Part shown: piece after piece, positions 17,836 through 26,661 of the stretch
Layout: every line of letters starts with the position of its first letter
Numbering within the stretch: the first letter of the stretch is position 1
Assembly (NCBI RefSeq): GCF_022524485.1
Contig: NZ_JAKXMK010000033.1
Span: forward strand, 41,543-105,542
Direction: 5' to 3'
DNA length: 64,000 nt
DNA from: Pseudonocardia alaniniphila
Lineage (GTDB): Bacteria > Actinomycetota > Actinomycetes > Mycobacteriales > Pseudonocardiaceae
Notes under the pieces: generated by a model
Database searches by the model: none
The model's input: the letters and a program-made list of their open reading frames with translations, nothing else
Told to the model about the DNA's origin: nothing
Translations under genes and position numbers: made by a program

Positions 17836-20800
17836 TCACGACAGCTCCAGCAGCAGGTCGCCGCCCTCGACCTGCTGGACCTGCCCGATGGCGAGCCGGG
17901 CCACCGTGCCCGACCGGTGGGCGGTGATCGACGCCTCCATCTTCATCGCCTCGATGGTGGCCACCGTCTGGCCCGACTCCACGGTGTCGCCCTCGGCCAC
18001 CGCGAGCGTCACGACGCCGGCGAACGGCGCGGCGACGTGCTGCGGGTTGGAGCGATCGGCCTTCTCCGCCGCCTTGACGGCACTGTCCACCGACAGATCG
18101 CGTACCGATACGGGGCGCAGCTGACCGTTGAGGGTGGCCAGCACCGTGCGGATACCGCGCTCGTCGGCCTCGGAGATCGCCTCCAGCTCGATCAGCAGCG
18201 TCACGCCGGGCTCCAGCTCTGCCTTGTGCTCGATGTCGGACTCGAGGCCGTAGAGGAAGTCCTTGGTGGACAGCACCGACGTGTCGCCGTAGGCCTCCTG
18301 GTGGGCCACGTACTCCTTTGCAGGCGCGGGGAACAGCAGCCGGTTGAGCGTGGCGCGGCGATCGTCGCGCAGCCCGCGGCGGTCCTCGATCGTCAGCTCG
18401 GCCGAGTCCGACTCCTCGCTGCGGCCCTCCAGCGCCCGCGAACGGAACGGCTCGGGCCAGCCGCCGGGAGGGTCGCCCAGCTCTCCGCGCAGGAACCCGA
18501 TGACCGAGTCGGGCACGTCGAACTCGCCCGGGTCGGCCTCGAAGTCCTTCGGCTGCACCCCGGCCCCGACGAGGTGCAGCGCGAGGTCGCCCACCACCTT
18601 CGACGAGGGCGTCACCTTGACCAGCCGCCCGAGCATCCGGTCCGCGGCGGCGTAGCAGTCCTCGATCAGCTCGAACCGGTCGCCGAGCCCGAGCGCGATC
18701 GCCTGCTGGCGCAGGTTCGACAGCTGCCCGCCGGGGATCTCGTGGTGGTAGACGCGCCCGGTGGGCGACGGCAGCGCGGCCTCGAACGGCGCGTAGACCT
18801 TGCGCACGGCCTCCCAGTACGGCTCCAGGTCTCCCACCGCGGTGAGCGAGAGCCCGGTGGGACGGTCGGTGTGGTCGGTGGCCGCCACCAGCGCCGAGAG
18901 CGAGGGCTGGCTCGTCGTCCCGGCCATGCTCGCCACAGCCGCGTCCACGGCGTCGACCCCGGCGTCGATCGCCGCCACGAGGGTGGCCAGCTGGCCACCT
19001 GCCGTGTCGTGCGTGTGCAGGTGGACGGGCAGGTCGAAACGTTCGCGCAGGGCCGTGACGAGCTTGCGTGCCGCGGGCGGGCGCAGCAGCCCGGCCATGT
19101 CCTTGATCGCGAGGATGTGAGCGCCCGCATCGACCGCCTGCTCGGCCAGCCGCAGGTAGTAGTCCAGGGTGTAGAGCCTCTCGTCCGGATCCGAGAGATC
19201 GGCCGTGTAACAGAGCGCCACCTCGGCCACGGCGGTGCCGGTGCCTCGGACCGCCTCGATCGCCGGGCGCATCTGCTCCACGTCGTTGAGCGCGTCGAAG
19301 ATCCGGAAGATGTCCATGCCGGTGCGCGCCGCCTCCTCGACGAAGGCATCGGTCACCTCGACCGGGTAGGGCGTGTAGCCCACGGTGTTGCGGCCCCGCA
19401 GCAGCATCTGCGTGCAGATGTTGGGCACCGCCTCGCTGATCGCCGCGAGCCGCTCCCACGGGTCCTCCGCGAGGAACCGCAGCGCCACGTCGTACGTGGC
19501 GCCGCCCCAGCACTCCAGGCTGAACATCTCCGGAACGGTCCGCGCCACGTACGGGGCGACCGCCAGGAGGTCGCGGCTGCGCACCCGCGTGGCCAGGAGC
19601 GACTGGTGGGCGTCGCGGAAGGTGGTGTCGGTGACGGCGACGTTCTGCTGCGCGCGCAGCCGCTCGGCGAACCGCTGCGGACCCAGCTCTCGCAACAGCT
19701 GCCGTGAGCCGTCGGGCGCGGGCGCCTCCAGGTCGCAGAACGGCAGCTTGTCCACCGGCTCGACGACCTTGGGCCGCGGCCCGTTCGGCCGGTTGACCGT
19801 GGTCTCGGCGAGATAGGTGAGCAGGCGGGTGCCGCGGTCGGCAGGCTGGCGTGCGGTGAGCAGCTCGGGGCGTTGCTCGATAAAGCTCGTGGTGACGCGC
19901 CCCGCCTGGAAGTCCGGATCACTCAGCACCGCGGCGAGGAACGGGATGTTCGTGGAGACGCCCCGGATGCGGAACTCCGCCACCGCCCGCTGCGCTCGGC
20001 GTACCGCGATGGGGAACGTGCGACCCCGGCAGGTGAGCTTCACCAGCATCGAGTCGAAGTGGGCGCTGACCTCCGCACCCGTGTGCGTGGTGCCGCCGTC
20101 CAGACGCACGCCTGCGCCGCCGGGCGAGCGGTAGGCGCCGATCACGCCCGTGTCGGGACGGAAGCCGTTGGCAGGGTCCTCCGTGGTGATCCGGCACTGC
20201 AGCGCCGCGCCGCGCAGGACGATGTTCTCCTGCGCCATGTTCAGCTCGGCGAGTGTCACCCCGGAGGCGATCCGCAGCTGCGCGATCACGAGGTCACGGT
20301 CGGTGACCTCCTCGGTGACGGTGTGCTCCACCTGGATGCGCGGGTTCATCTCGATGAAGACGTGGTTGCCGCGCTCGTCGAGCAGGAACTCGACCGTGCC
20401 CGCGTTGATGTATCCGATGTGACGGGCGAACGCCACGGCGTCGGCGCAGATCCGGTCGCGCAGCTCCGGGTCGAGGTTGGGCGCAGGCGCGATCTCGATG
20501 ACCTTCTGGTGGCGCCGCTGCACCGAACAGTCGCGCTCGTAGAGGTGCACGACCTCGCCCGTGGCGTCGGCGAGGATCTGCACCTCGATGTGGCGCGGGT
20601 TCACCACCGCCTGCTCCAGGAAGACCGTGGCATCCCCGAACGCCGACTCGGCCTCCCGCATCGCTGCCTCGATGGCCTCGCGCAGCTCGCCGGGCTCCAT
20701 CACGCGGCGCATCCCGCGGCCGCCGCCACCCGCCACCGCCTTGACGAAGACCGGGAACCCGATCTCCTCGGCCGCCGCGACGAGCGTGTCGACGTCGTCG

Positions 20801-21213
20801 GAGGGTTCGGACGAATCGAGCACCGCCACCCCTGCCTCGCGGGCGGCGGCGACGGCGCGGGCCTTGTTGCCCGTCAGGTGCAGCACGCTCGGCGGCGGCC
20901 CGACGAACGTGATGCCGGCGCGCTCGCACGCCTCGGCGAGATCGGGGTTCTCCGACAGGAAGCCATAGCCCGGGTAGATGGCGTCGGCCCCGGCCCGGCG
21001 CGCGGCGTTGATGACCTCGTCCACCGACAGGTAGGCGCGGACCGGATGGCCCGGTTCGCCGATCTGGTACGACTCGTCGGCCTTGGCACGGTGCAGAGAG
21101 TTGCGGTCTTCGTACGGGAAGATCGCGACGGTCGAGATGCCGAGCTCATAAGCCGCCCTGAACGCCCGGATCGCGATTTCTCCCCGGTTCGCGACGAGCA
21201 CCTTGCTGAACAC
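17836..21213 (-). CDS. pyc: Pyruvate carboxylase
   Basis: This biotin enzyme carboxylates pyruvate to oxaloacetate using ATP and bicarbonate, replenishing the TCA cycle. I chose GTG 21213 (protein VFSKVLVANRGEIAIR) because AGGGAGG lies 7 bases upstream; the frame is open 26 codons further but without a better site. The product is 1125 aa, the length of actinobacterial Pyc. The N-terminal biotin carboxylase domain (to ~450) has the ATP-grasp glycine loop GGGGRGMR. The carboxyltransferase domain occupies ~530-1000. The C-terminal biotinyl domain holds EAMKMEAS, whose Lys carries biotin. It heads the pyc-rsmD-coaD run. Its chain starts upstream of a divergent membrane-protein gene. Confidence 0.97.
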   Translation of the reverse strand: MFSKVLVANRGEIAIRAFRAAYELGISTVAIFPYEDRNSLHRAKADESYQIGEPGHPVRAYLSVDEVINAARRAGADAIYPGYGFLSENPDLAEACERAGITFVGPPPSVLHLTGNKARAVAAAREAGVAVLDSSEPSDDVDTLVAAAEEIGFPVFVKAVAGGGGRGMRRVMEPGELREAIEAAMREAESAFGDATVFLEQAVVNPRHIEVQILADATGEVVHLYERDCSVQRRHQKVIEIAPAPNLDPELRDRICADAVAFARHIGYINAGTVEFLLDERGNHVFIEMNPRIQVEHTVTEEVTDRDLVIAQLRIASGVTLAELNMAQENIVLRGAALQCRITTEDPANGFRPDTGVIGAYRSPGGAGVRLDGGTTHTGAEVSAHFDSMLVKLTCRGRTFPIAVRRAQRAVAEFRIRGVSTNIPFLAAVLSDPDFQAGRVTTSFIEQRPELLTARQPADRGTRLLTYLAETTVNRPNGPRPKVVEPVDKLPFCDLEAPAPDGSRQLLRELGPQRFAERLRAQQNVAVTDTTFRDAHQSLLATRVRSRDLLAVAPYVARTVPEMFSLECWGGATYDVALRFLAEDPWERLAAISEAVPNICTQMLLRGRNTVGYTPYPVEVTDAFVEEAARTGMDIFRIFDALNDVEQMRPAIEAVRGTGTAVAEVALCYTADLSDPDERLYTLDYYLRLAEQAVDAGAHILAIKDMAGLLRPPAARKLVTALRERFDLPVHLHTHDTAGGQLATLVAAIDAGVDAVDAAVASMAGTTSQPSLSALVAATDHTDRPTGLSLTAVGDLEPYWEAVRKVYAPFEAALPSPTGRVYHHEIPGGQLSNLRQQAIALGLGDRFELIEDCYAAADRMLGRLVKVTPSSKVVGDLALHLVGAGVQPKDFEADPGEFDVPDSVIGFLRGELGDPPGGWPEPFRSRALEGRSEESDSAELTIEDRRGLRDDRRATLNRLLFPAPAKEYVAHQEAYGDTSVLSTKDFLYGLESDIEHKAELEPGVTLLIELEAISEADERGIRTVLATLNGQLRPVSVRDLSVDSAVKAAEKADRSNPQHVAAPFAGVVTLAVAEGDTVESGQTVATIEAMKMEASITAHRSGTVARLAIGQVQQVEGGDLLLELS

Positions 21214-21390
21214 GGCAACGCCTCCCTGCTGATCGGTGGTGCGAAGCCGAACGGTACCTGTGGGCACTCGATCGGACCCTGCGAACGGCACTGTGCTTCG
21301 GTACTAAGGAGAGGTGCGACACCATCTGGACTCCGTGGCCGTCGCCTCGGGTAGAGATGCGTCGCCGTTCGTGACGACGAAGGGTGCGAC

Positions 21391-22230
21391 GTGATGCCAC
21401 GAGTCCGGCCGGGGCAGTCCGCGGCGTTCGCGGAAGGACGTCGACTGCGGGAGCAGGCAGAGAGGCGCAGGCGGCGCCACGGCGGACGTCATCCCCGATC
21501 GCCGTGGCTGCTGTTGTTCGCTGTGCCCGTCATCGCCGGCGGGGCGGGTGCGCTCGCTATGGCGACGATATTCAGCATCATCGTGCTGGGTGTGGCGATC
21601 GTCGCGGGCTCGGCGCCGCTGCTCGTGGCGGGTGCGCTCACCTTCGTCGCCGTGCACCGCAGCAGGCGCCACGCGGCCCTGCGCCACCGGAGCGTGTCCG
21701 TGCCCACGCCGCCGCCCCCCGCGCGGCCGGTACGCCGGCCCGACCTCGAGTGGGGGAAGGTCCGCAACCGGTTCCACGCCTTGCGGTCCGCGTACGCCGC
21801 GTTCGAGTGCGACCCCATGGAGGTGCTGCGGCTGCCCGCGCTCGCCGACGTGTCGGTGCCGAGCACCGCGCGGTTCGTCGACGCCTTCGCCGAGGCCCAG
21901 GCCCTCGACACCGACCGGTTCCCGCCCGCCTCGCACGCCGCCGCGTTCGAGGCCGCCGTCGATCGGGCCGAACGCGCATGGCAGGCCGCCCGTGAGGCAG
22001 CCCAACGCATCCGGCTCTCGGGGCTGTCCCCCGCCGAGCGCGCCACCGTGGAACGCGTGATCAAGCTGCTCACCACCGCTCGCGACTCCGACAGCGACCC
22101 CGAGCGGCTCGCCGCCTACTCCCGCGCCCGCTCGGAGCTCGCCAAGCTCGACCGCGCCGGGGTGATCCACCTTCCCCCGACGGCCGCGGCTGCACTGGAC
22201 GCCGCGGCACGAGGAGCGCTCCCCGGCTGA
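21391..22230 (+). CDS. Membrane-anchored hypothetical protein
   Basis: GTG 21391 and ATG 21394 are adjacent possible starts; AAGGG at 21380-21384 fits either. The product is about 279 aa. Residues ~35-95 contain two hydrophobic helices (PWLLLFAVPVIAGGAGALAM and TIFSIIVLGVAIVAGSAPLL, continuing). A Pro-rich linker follows, then an Arg/Ala/Glu-rich helical cytoplasmic domain with no recognised enzyme motif. It is divergent from pyc, and a strong bidirectional hairpin separates it from recG. I do not recognise the family; small two-helix membrane proteins with a helical tail are common in actinobacteria. The complementary strand is open here too but lacks any membrane or domain character. Confidence 0.75.
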   Translation: MMPRVRPGQSAAFAEGRRLREQAERRRRRHGGRHPRSPWLLLFAVPVIAGGAGALAMATIFSIIVLGVAIVAGSAPLLVAGALTFVAVHRSRRHAALRHRSVSVPTPPPPARPVRRPDLEWGKVRNRFHALRSAYAAFECDPMEVLRLPALADVSVPSTARFVDAFAEAQALDTDRFPPASHAAAFEAAVDRAERAWQAAREAAQRIRLSGLSPAERATVERVIKLLTTARDSDSDPERLAAYSRARSELAKLDRAGVIHLPPTAAAALDAAARGALPG

Positions 22231-22270
22231 CTCCCGCGACCGCGGTGCACGAACGGCCCGGCAGTCCGAC

Positions 22271-22303
22271 GGCCCCGCACGAGCGGGCCGCTCGTGCGGG
22301 GCC
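22271..22303. terminator. Strong bidirectional terminator hairpin
   Basis: GGCCCCGCACGAGCG (22271-22285) and its exact complement (22289-22303) form a perfect 15-bp stem with a 3-base loop. It lies between the stop of the membrane-protein gene (+) and the stop of recG (-), so it can serve both convergent transcripts. Confidence 0.85.
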
Positions 22304-22311
22304 GAGCCGCG

Positions 22312-24519
22312 TCAGACCTTGTCGAGATAGGCGGCGCGCTCCTCGTCGCCCACGGTCTCGCCGACGAGCGCGGCGAGTCCGGGGTGGTCGCGGAGACCTG
22401 GGTCGTCGGCCACGATGTCGGCCGCATAGACCTGTGCCTTCGCGATGATCTCCTCGTGGCGCAGCAGTGACAGCAGCCGCAGGCCGGAACGGCGGCCCGA
22501 CTGCAGCGCGCCCAGTACGTCGCCCTCCCGCCGCAGCTCCAGGTCGAGCCGGGCGAGCTCGAACCCGTCGGTGGTGCCGGCCACCGCGTCGAGCCGTTCC
22601 CGCGCGGTGCTCGCCGCAGGCGCTTCGGTGACCAGCAGGCAGACGCCCGGCGCGGAGCCCCGGCCCACCCGGCCGCGGAGCTGGTGGAGCTGGGAGAGAC
22701 CGAACCGATCGGCGTCGAGGATGACCATGCCGGTGGAGTTGGGCACGTCGACACCGACCTCGATCACCGTGGTGGCCACCAGGACGTCGAGCTCGCCGCG
22801 CTCGAAGGCCCGCATCACGGTGTCCTTCTCGTCGGGCGGCAGCTTGCCGTGCAGCACACCGAGCCGCAGCCCGTGGAGCGCTCCCTCCTCCAGCCGCGGC
22901 AGCACCTCGAGCACCGCCAGCGGCGGGCGGCGGGCGCTGCCGTCGTCGGAGTCGGCACCCTCGTCGGGATCGTCGAGGTCGACGAGATCGTCGCCGGGGT
23001 CGTCCCTGCCGTTGTCGCCGTTGTCGCCGCCCACCCGCGGACACACGATGTAGACCTGGTGCCCGGCCTCGACCTCCTCGTGCACGCGGCGCCAGACGCG
23101 CTGCAGCCAGGCGGGCTTCTCCGCCAGGGGCACGACGGTGGTGGCGATCGGCGAGCGTCCGCCCGGAAGCTCGCGCAGCGCGGAGACCTCCAGGTCGCCG
23201 TAGACCGTCATCGCGACGGTGCGCGGGATCGGCGTGGCCGTCATGACCAGCATGTGCGGCGCGAGCTCACCGCGCCCGCGCAGCGCGTCGCGCTGCTCCA
23301 CACCGAATCGGTGCTGCTCGTCGACGACGACCAGGCCGAGGTCGGCGAACCCGACGTTGTCCTGGATCAGGGCGTGGGTGCCGACGACGATCCCGGCAGC
23401 GCCGGACTGGGCGTCGAGCAGCGCCTGGCGCTTGGCCTTGGTGCCGAGCGAACCGGTGAGGAGCGTGACGGCGGTGGCCTGCTCGGCGCCGTCGAGCTCG
23501 CCGCGGCGCCCGAGCGGGCCCAGCAGGGTGCGCAGCGACCGCGCGTGCTGGGCGGCGAGCACCTCGGTGGGCGCCAGCAGGGCCGCCTGCCTGCCACCGT
23601 CGACGACCTGCAGCATCGCCCGCAGCGCGATGACCGTCTTGCCCGCGCCGACGTCGCCCTGCACGAGCCGGTTCATCGGGTGCTCGCCGGCGAGATCCGC
23701 GGAGATCTCCGCGCCGACCGCGTGCTGGCCCGCGGTGAGCGTGAACGGCAGCGCGGCGTCGAACGCGTCGAGCAGGCCACCCGGCTTGGGTGGGCACGCC
23801 GCGGCCGGCCGCGAGACCGTGGCCTGCCTGCGCAGCGCCAGGGCGAGCTGGACGCCGATCGCCTCGTCCCAGACGAGCCGGTTGCGGGCGGCGTGGAAAT
23901 CGGCCTCGGACTCAGGCACGTGGATGCGCCGCAGGGCCCGCCCCAGCTCCGCGAGGCCCTCGCGCTGCCGGAGCCCGGCGGGAAGCGGGTCGGTGGGGTC
24001 GTCGAGGAGCTCGAGCACCTGACGCACGCAGCGTGCGATCTCCTGCGAGTTGACCTTGCCGGTGGCCGGGTAGACGGAGAGGAACGGCCGCACCTCGTCG
24101 GCCTCGTCGAGCGGCTCGAACTGCGGGTGGGTGAGCTGCAGCTTCTTGTTGAACACCCCGACCTTGCCGGAGAACACCGCGCGCACCCCGGGCCGGATGA
24201 CGTGCTGGACCTTGTGGCCGTTGAAGAAGGTGCAGTCGAGCGTGGCGCCCTTCTCGTCGCGGATGACGACGTTCAGCAGCTTGCCGCGCCGGGCCCTCAT
24301 GTCCCGCAGCGTGGCCTTCTCCACCTGGGCGACGAGGGTGGCGTGCTCGCCGATCTCGAGCCCCGCGATGTCGGTGAGCTTGCCGCGGTCGACGTAGCGG
24401 CGCGGGTAGTGGCGCACCAGGTCGCCGACCGTATGGATCTCGAGCTGCGCCGCGAGCAGGTCGGCCGCCCGCTTGCCGATGAGCGGGAGCAGCGGGCTGA
24501 GCATGTCGACGTCCGTCAT
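22312..24519 (-). CDS. recG: ATP-dependent DNA helicase RecG
   Basis: The product is 735 aa from ATG 24519. RecG remodels stalled replication forks and branch-migrates recombination intermediates. An N-terminal wedge/OB-fold domain spans ~60-170. The superfamily 2 helicase core has Walker A GDVGAGKT, the DEQH box VVVDEQHRFG, motif III TATPIPR and a C-terminal helicase domain with QLRGRVGRG. A long acidic Asp/Gly insert (~495-535, GGDNGDNGRDDPGDDLVDL) between helicase motifs is unusual. Its start overlaps the stop of the DAK2-domain gene by 4 bases (ATGA), so translation is coupled. The gene order matches the recG region of mycobacteria. Confidence 0.96.
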   Translation of the reverse strand: MTDVDMLSPLLPLIGKRAADLLAAQLEIHTVGDLVRHYPRRYVDRGKLTDIAGLEIGEHATLVAQVEKATLRDMRARRGKLLNVVIRDEKGATLDCTFFNGHKVQHVIRPGVRAVFSGKVGVFNKKLQLTHPQFEPLDEADEVRPFLSVYPATGKVNSQEIARCVRQVLELLDDPTDPLPAGLRQREGLAELGRALRRIHVPESEADFHAARNRLVWDEAIGVQLALALRRQATVSRPAAACPPKPGGLLDAFDAALPFTLTAGQHAVGAEISADLAGEHPMNRLVQGDVGAGKTVIALRAMLQVVDGGRQAALLAPTEVLAAQHARSLRTLLGPLGRRGELDGAEQATAVTLLTGSLGTKAKRQALLDAQSGAAGIVVGTHALIQDNVGFADLGLVVVDEQHRFGVEQRDALRGRGELAPHMLVMTATPIPRTVAMTVYGDLEVSALRELPGGRSPIATTVVPLAEKPAWLQRVWRRVHEEVEAGHQVYIVCPRVGGDNGDNGRDDPGDDLVDLDDPDEGADSDDGSARRPPLAVLEVLPRLEEGALHGLRLGVLHGKLPPDEKDTVMRAFERGELDVLVATTVIEVGVDVPNSTGMVILDADRFGLSQLHQLRGRVGRGSAPGVCLLVTEAPAASTARERLDAVAGTTDGFELARLDLELRREGDVLGALQSGRRSGLRLLSLLRHEEIIAKAQVYAADIVADDPGLRDHPGLAALVGETVGDEERAAYLDKV

Positions 24520-26186
24520 TCCACCCCCAGCACGATCGCGTAGTCGGACTGCCCGCCCCGGTGCACAACGATGTCGACCTCGGGATGGGCGCGGCTCAGT
24601 TCGGCCGCGAGCGCGTCGGCGAGTGACGGGTCGGTGCCCTCGCCGAGGAGCACGGTGACGAGCTCTCCGCCGACGGTGAGCATGCGATTAGCCAACCACA
24701 GCCCGCCGACGGCCAGGTCGGGGGCGATCACGACGACCTCGCCGTCGGTGATCCCGAGGACGTCACCGGGCTCGCACGGGCCCACCCACGTGAGTGCCTC
24801 GGTCTCGGCGGTCAGCAGGCCGCCGGTGCGGGTACCTGCGGCGGCCTCGGCCATCGCGACGACGTCGTCGCCCACCCGGCGCTGCGGGTCGTGCACGGCC
24901 AGTGCCGACAACCCCTGCAGCACCGACGCCGTGGGCACCACGAGCACCTCCTGCCCGTCCCGGCGCGCCAGCACCGCGGCCCGCTCGGCAGGCGCGGTGA
25001 GCTCGGAGTCGTCCGGGAGCAGCACGACGTGCCGGGCCCGCGTGCCGGCGAGCGCGGCGACGAGGTCGGCGACGTCCACCTCCCGGTCGCGCGGGCGCTC
25101 CAGCACCGCGGCTCCCGCCGACCGTGCGAGCTCAGCGATCTCCGCCCCACCCACGACCATCAGCACCGCACGGTCCCGGACGAACCGGGCGTCGCACCCG
25201 GACCCCGGGGCGTCGCCGATCTGGTCGGCGAACCGGATCACGGCGATCCGGTGCGGCCTGCCGGCGGACAGACCCGCCTCGATGGCCGCCCCGATGTCGG
25301 TGCAGTGCACGTGGACGTTCCAGAGGCCGTCGCCGTCGCCGACCACGGAGACGCAGTCCCCCAGCGCCTCTAGCTCCGCCCGCAGCGCGTTCACGCGGTC
25401 CGTGGACGTGCCCTCGAGCAGGTACATGACCTCGTAGTCGTGGCCTGGCCGGCCGCCCTCCCGCTGCGCGACGAGCACGTCCCGGGGGCTGATCGACTTC
25501 GGGACGGACACGACCGGGGCCGGGAGACGGTCGGTGCCGCTGCGCCCGCTCACCAGCGCGGCCAGTGCGTCGAGCACGATGTAGAGACCGAGGCCGCCTG
25601 CGTCGACGACCCCTGCCCTGGCGAGCTCGGGGAGCTGCCCGGTGGTGGCCTGCACCGCGCCTGCCGCCGCTTCGGCGGCAGCGAGCGCGACGTCGTCGAG
25701 CCGCTCGGGGCCGGCCGCGACCGCGGCGCCCGCGGCGGCGTCGAGCACCGTCAGCACCGTGCCCTGCCGTGGCCGGGCGACCGCGGCGGTGGCCAGCCGG
25801 TGGGCCCGGCAGAGCGCGTCGGCGAGCACGGCCCCGGCGGGCGTGGGACCCGCGCGCGCTGCCAGTGCGTCGGCCACTCCGCGCATGACCTGCGACAGGA
25901 TCATCCCGGAGTTGCCCCGTGCCCCCACGAGCGCGCCGCGGGCGAGCGCCCCGGCCACCGCCGCGACCCCGCGCGCTGCCCCGTCGCCGTTCTCCCGGCT
26001 CTCCCGCCGCGCCCGGCGCACGGCCTCAGCCGCGGCGCGCATGGTCAGCAGCAGGTTGGTGCCGGTGTCACCGTCGGGCACCGGGAAGACGTTGATGCGA
26101 TCGATCTCGGCGCGGTGCCGTTCCAGCGCCTGGGTGGCGGCCCGCGTCCAGCCGGTGAGCAGCGCGGAGTCGAGGGTCGGGGGCAC
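24516..26186 (-). CDS. DAK2/DegV-domain protein (YloV-like, fatty acid kinase-related)
   Basis: I chose GTG 26186 (protein VPPTLDSALLTGWTRAATQA). Longer versions would run through rpmB on the other strand. The product is 556 aa. Residues ~1-200 are a DAK2 (DhaL-like) domain with the phosphate/Mg-binding motif VFPVPDGDTGTNLLL and the GARGNSGMILSQ loop. The C-terminal half has the DegV-like architecture of the YloV/FakA family (KSISPRDVLVAQ, then the RPHRIAVIRF segment). FakA homologues bind ATP and phosphorylate a fatty acid held by a DegV-type partner; substrate here is inferred only. It overlaps recG by 4 bases, as in other actinobacteria. Confidence 0.85.
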   Translation of the reverse strand: MPPTLDSALLTGWTRAATQALERHRAEIDRINVFPVPDGDTGTNLLLTMRAAAEAVRRARRESRENGDGAARGVAAVAGALARGALVGARGNSGMILSQVMRGVADALAARAGPTPAGAVLADALCRAHRLATAAVARPRQGTVLTVLDAAAGAAVAAGPERLDDVALAAAEAAAGAVQATTGQLPELARAGVVDAGGLGLYIVLDALAALVSGRSGTDRLPAPVVSVPKSISPRDVLVAQREGGRPGHDYEVMYLLEGTSTDRVNALRAELEALGDCVSVVGDGDGLWNVHVHCTDIGAAIEAGLSAGRPHRIAVIRFADQIGDAPGSGCDARFVRDRAVLMVVGGAEIAELARSAGAAVLERPRDREVDVADLVAALAGTRARHVVLLPDDSELTAPAERAAVLARRDGQEVLVVPTASVLQGLSALAVHDPQRRVGDDVVAMAEAAAGTRTGGLLTAETEALTWVGPCEPGDVLGITDGEVVVIAPDLAVGGLWLANRMLTVGGELVTVLLGEGTDPSLADALAAELSRAHPEVDIVVHRGGQSDYAIVLGVE

Positions 26187-26235
26187 TCGCCACAGGGTAG
26201 CGACGGGCGGTGTGCGGCCGGTGCAGCGGCGCAGG

Positions 26236-26241
26236 TACTCT
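26236..26241 (+). promoter_or_regulatory. Possible -10 element for rpmB
   Basis: TACTCT at 26236-26241 fits the actinobacterial TANNNT -10 pattern about 60 bases before the rpmB start. No convincing -35 is seen. Confidence 0.3.
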
Positions 26242-26300
26242 GGTCTCTCGCGACCGGGCTGGACCCGGCTCCCCCATTGTCTACCCGAGGAGTGTTCGAC

Positions 26301-26492
26301 GTGGCTGCCGTCTGCGACGTCTGTGGAAAGGGTCCGGGCTTCGGCATGTCCGTCTCGCACTCGCACCGCCGCACCCACCGTCGCTGGAACCCGAACATCC
26401 AGACCGTGCGTGCCCGCATCGGTGGCGGCAACCGCCGCCGCATGAACGTCTGCACGTCCTGCCTGAAGGGCGGCAAGGTCGCCCGCGCCTGA
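26301..26492 (+). CDS. rpmB: 50S ribosomal protein L28
   Basis: GTG 26301 lies 8 bases after GAGGAG (26287-26292). The 63-aa product is a normal L28, a structural protein of the large ribosomal subunit. It keeps the zinc-binding cysteines: CDVCGKGP near the N-terminus and NVCTSCLKGGKV near the C-terminus, making this the C+ (zinc-containing) form. The RRWNPNIQTVRARIGG core is typical. It stands alone, divergent from the DAK2 gene, with its own terminator downstream. Confidence 0.96.
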   Translation: MAAVCDVCGKGPGFGMSVSHSHRRTHRRWNPNIQTVRARIGGGNRRRMNVCTSCLKGGKVARA

Positions 26493-26518
26493 GCGCGAGC
26501 GACACCAGGTTTTCTCGG

Positions 26519-26560
26519 ACGGCGCCGCCCTCCGCTCCATGCGGACGGCGGCGCCGTTTC
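26519..26560 (+). terminator. Terminator of rpmB
   Basis: ACGGCGCCGCC (26519-26529) pairs with GGCGGCGCCGT (26547-26557), with an inner CCGC/GCGG stem around a TCCAT loop and a short T run after it. It begins 26 bases after the rpmB stop. Confidence 0.8.
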
Positions 26561-26661
26561 GTCGTGCCGCCGGAGTGATCGTTCTTGCAGTTCGCACCGC
26601 GCACCCTCGTGCCACTATCGGGATCAACCGGACGCCTACCGCCCGCTCGAGGAGTACCCGC

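Noticed and set aside
21304..22170. Minus-strand frame opposite the membrane-protein gene at 21391
   Set aside because: It lacks a ribosome binding site and hydrophobic helices, while the plus strand has both.
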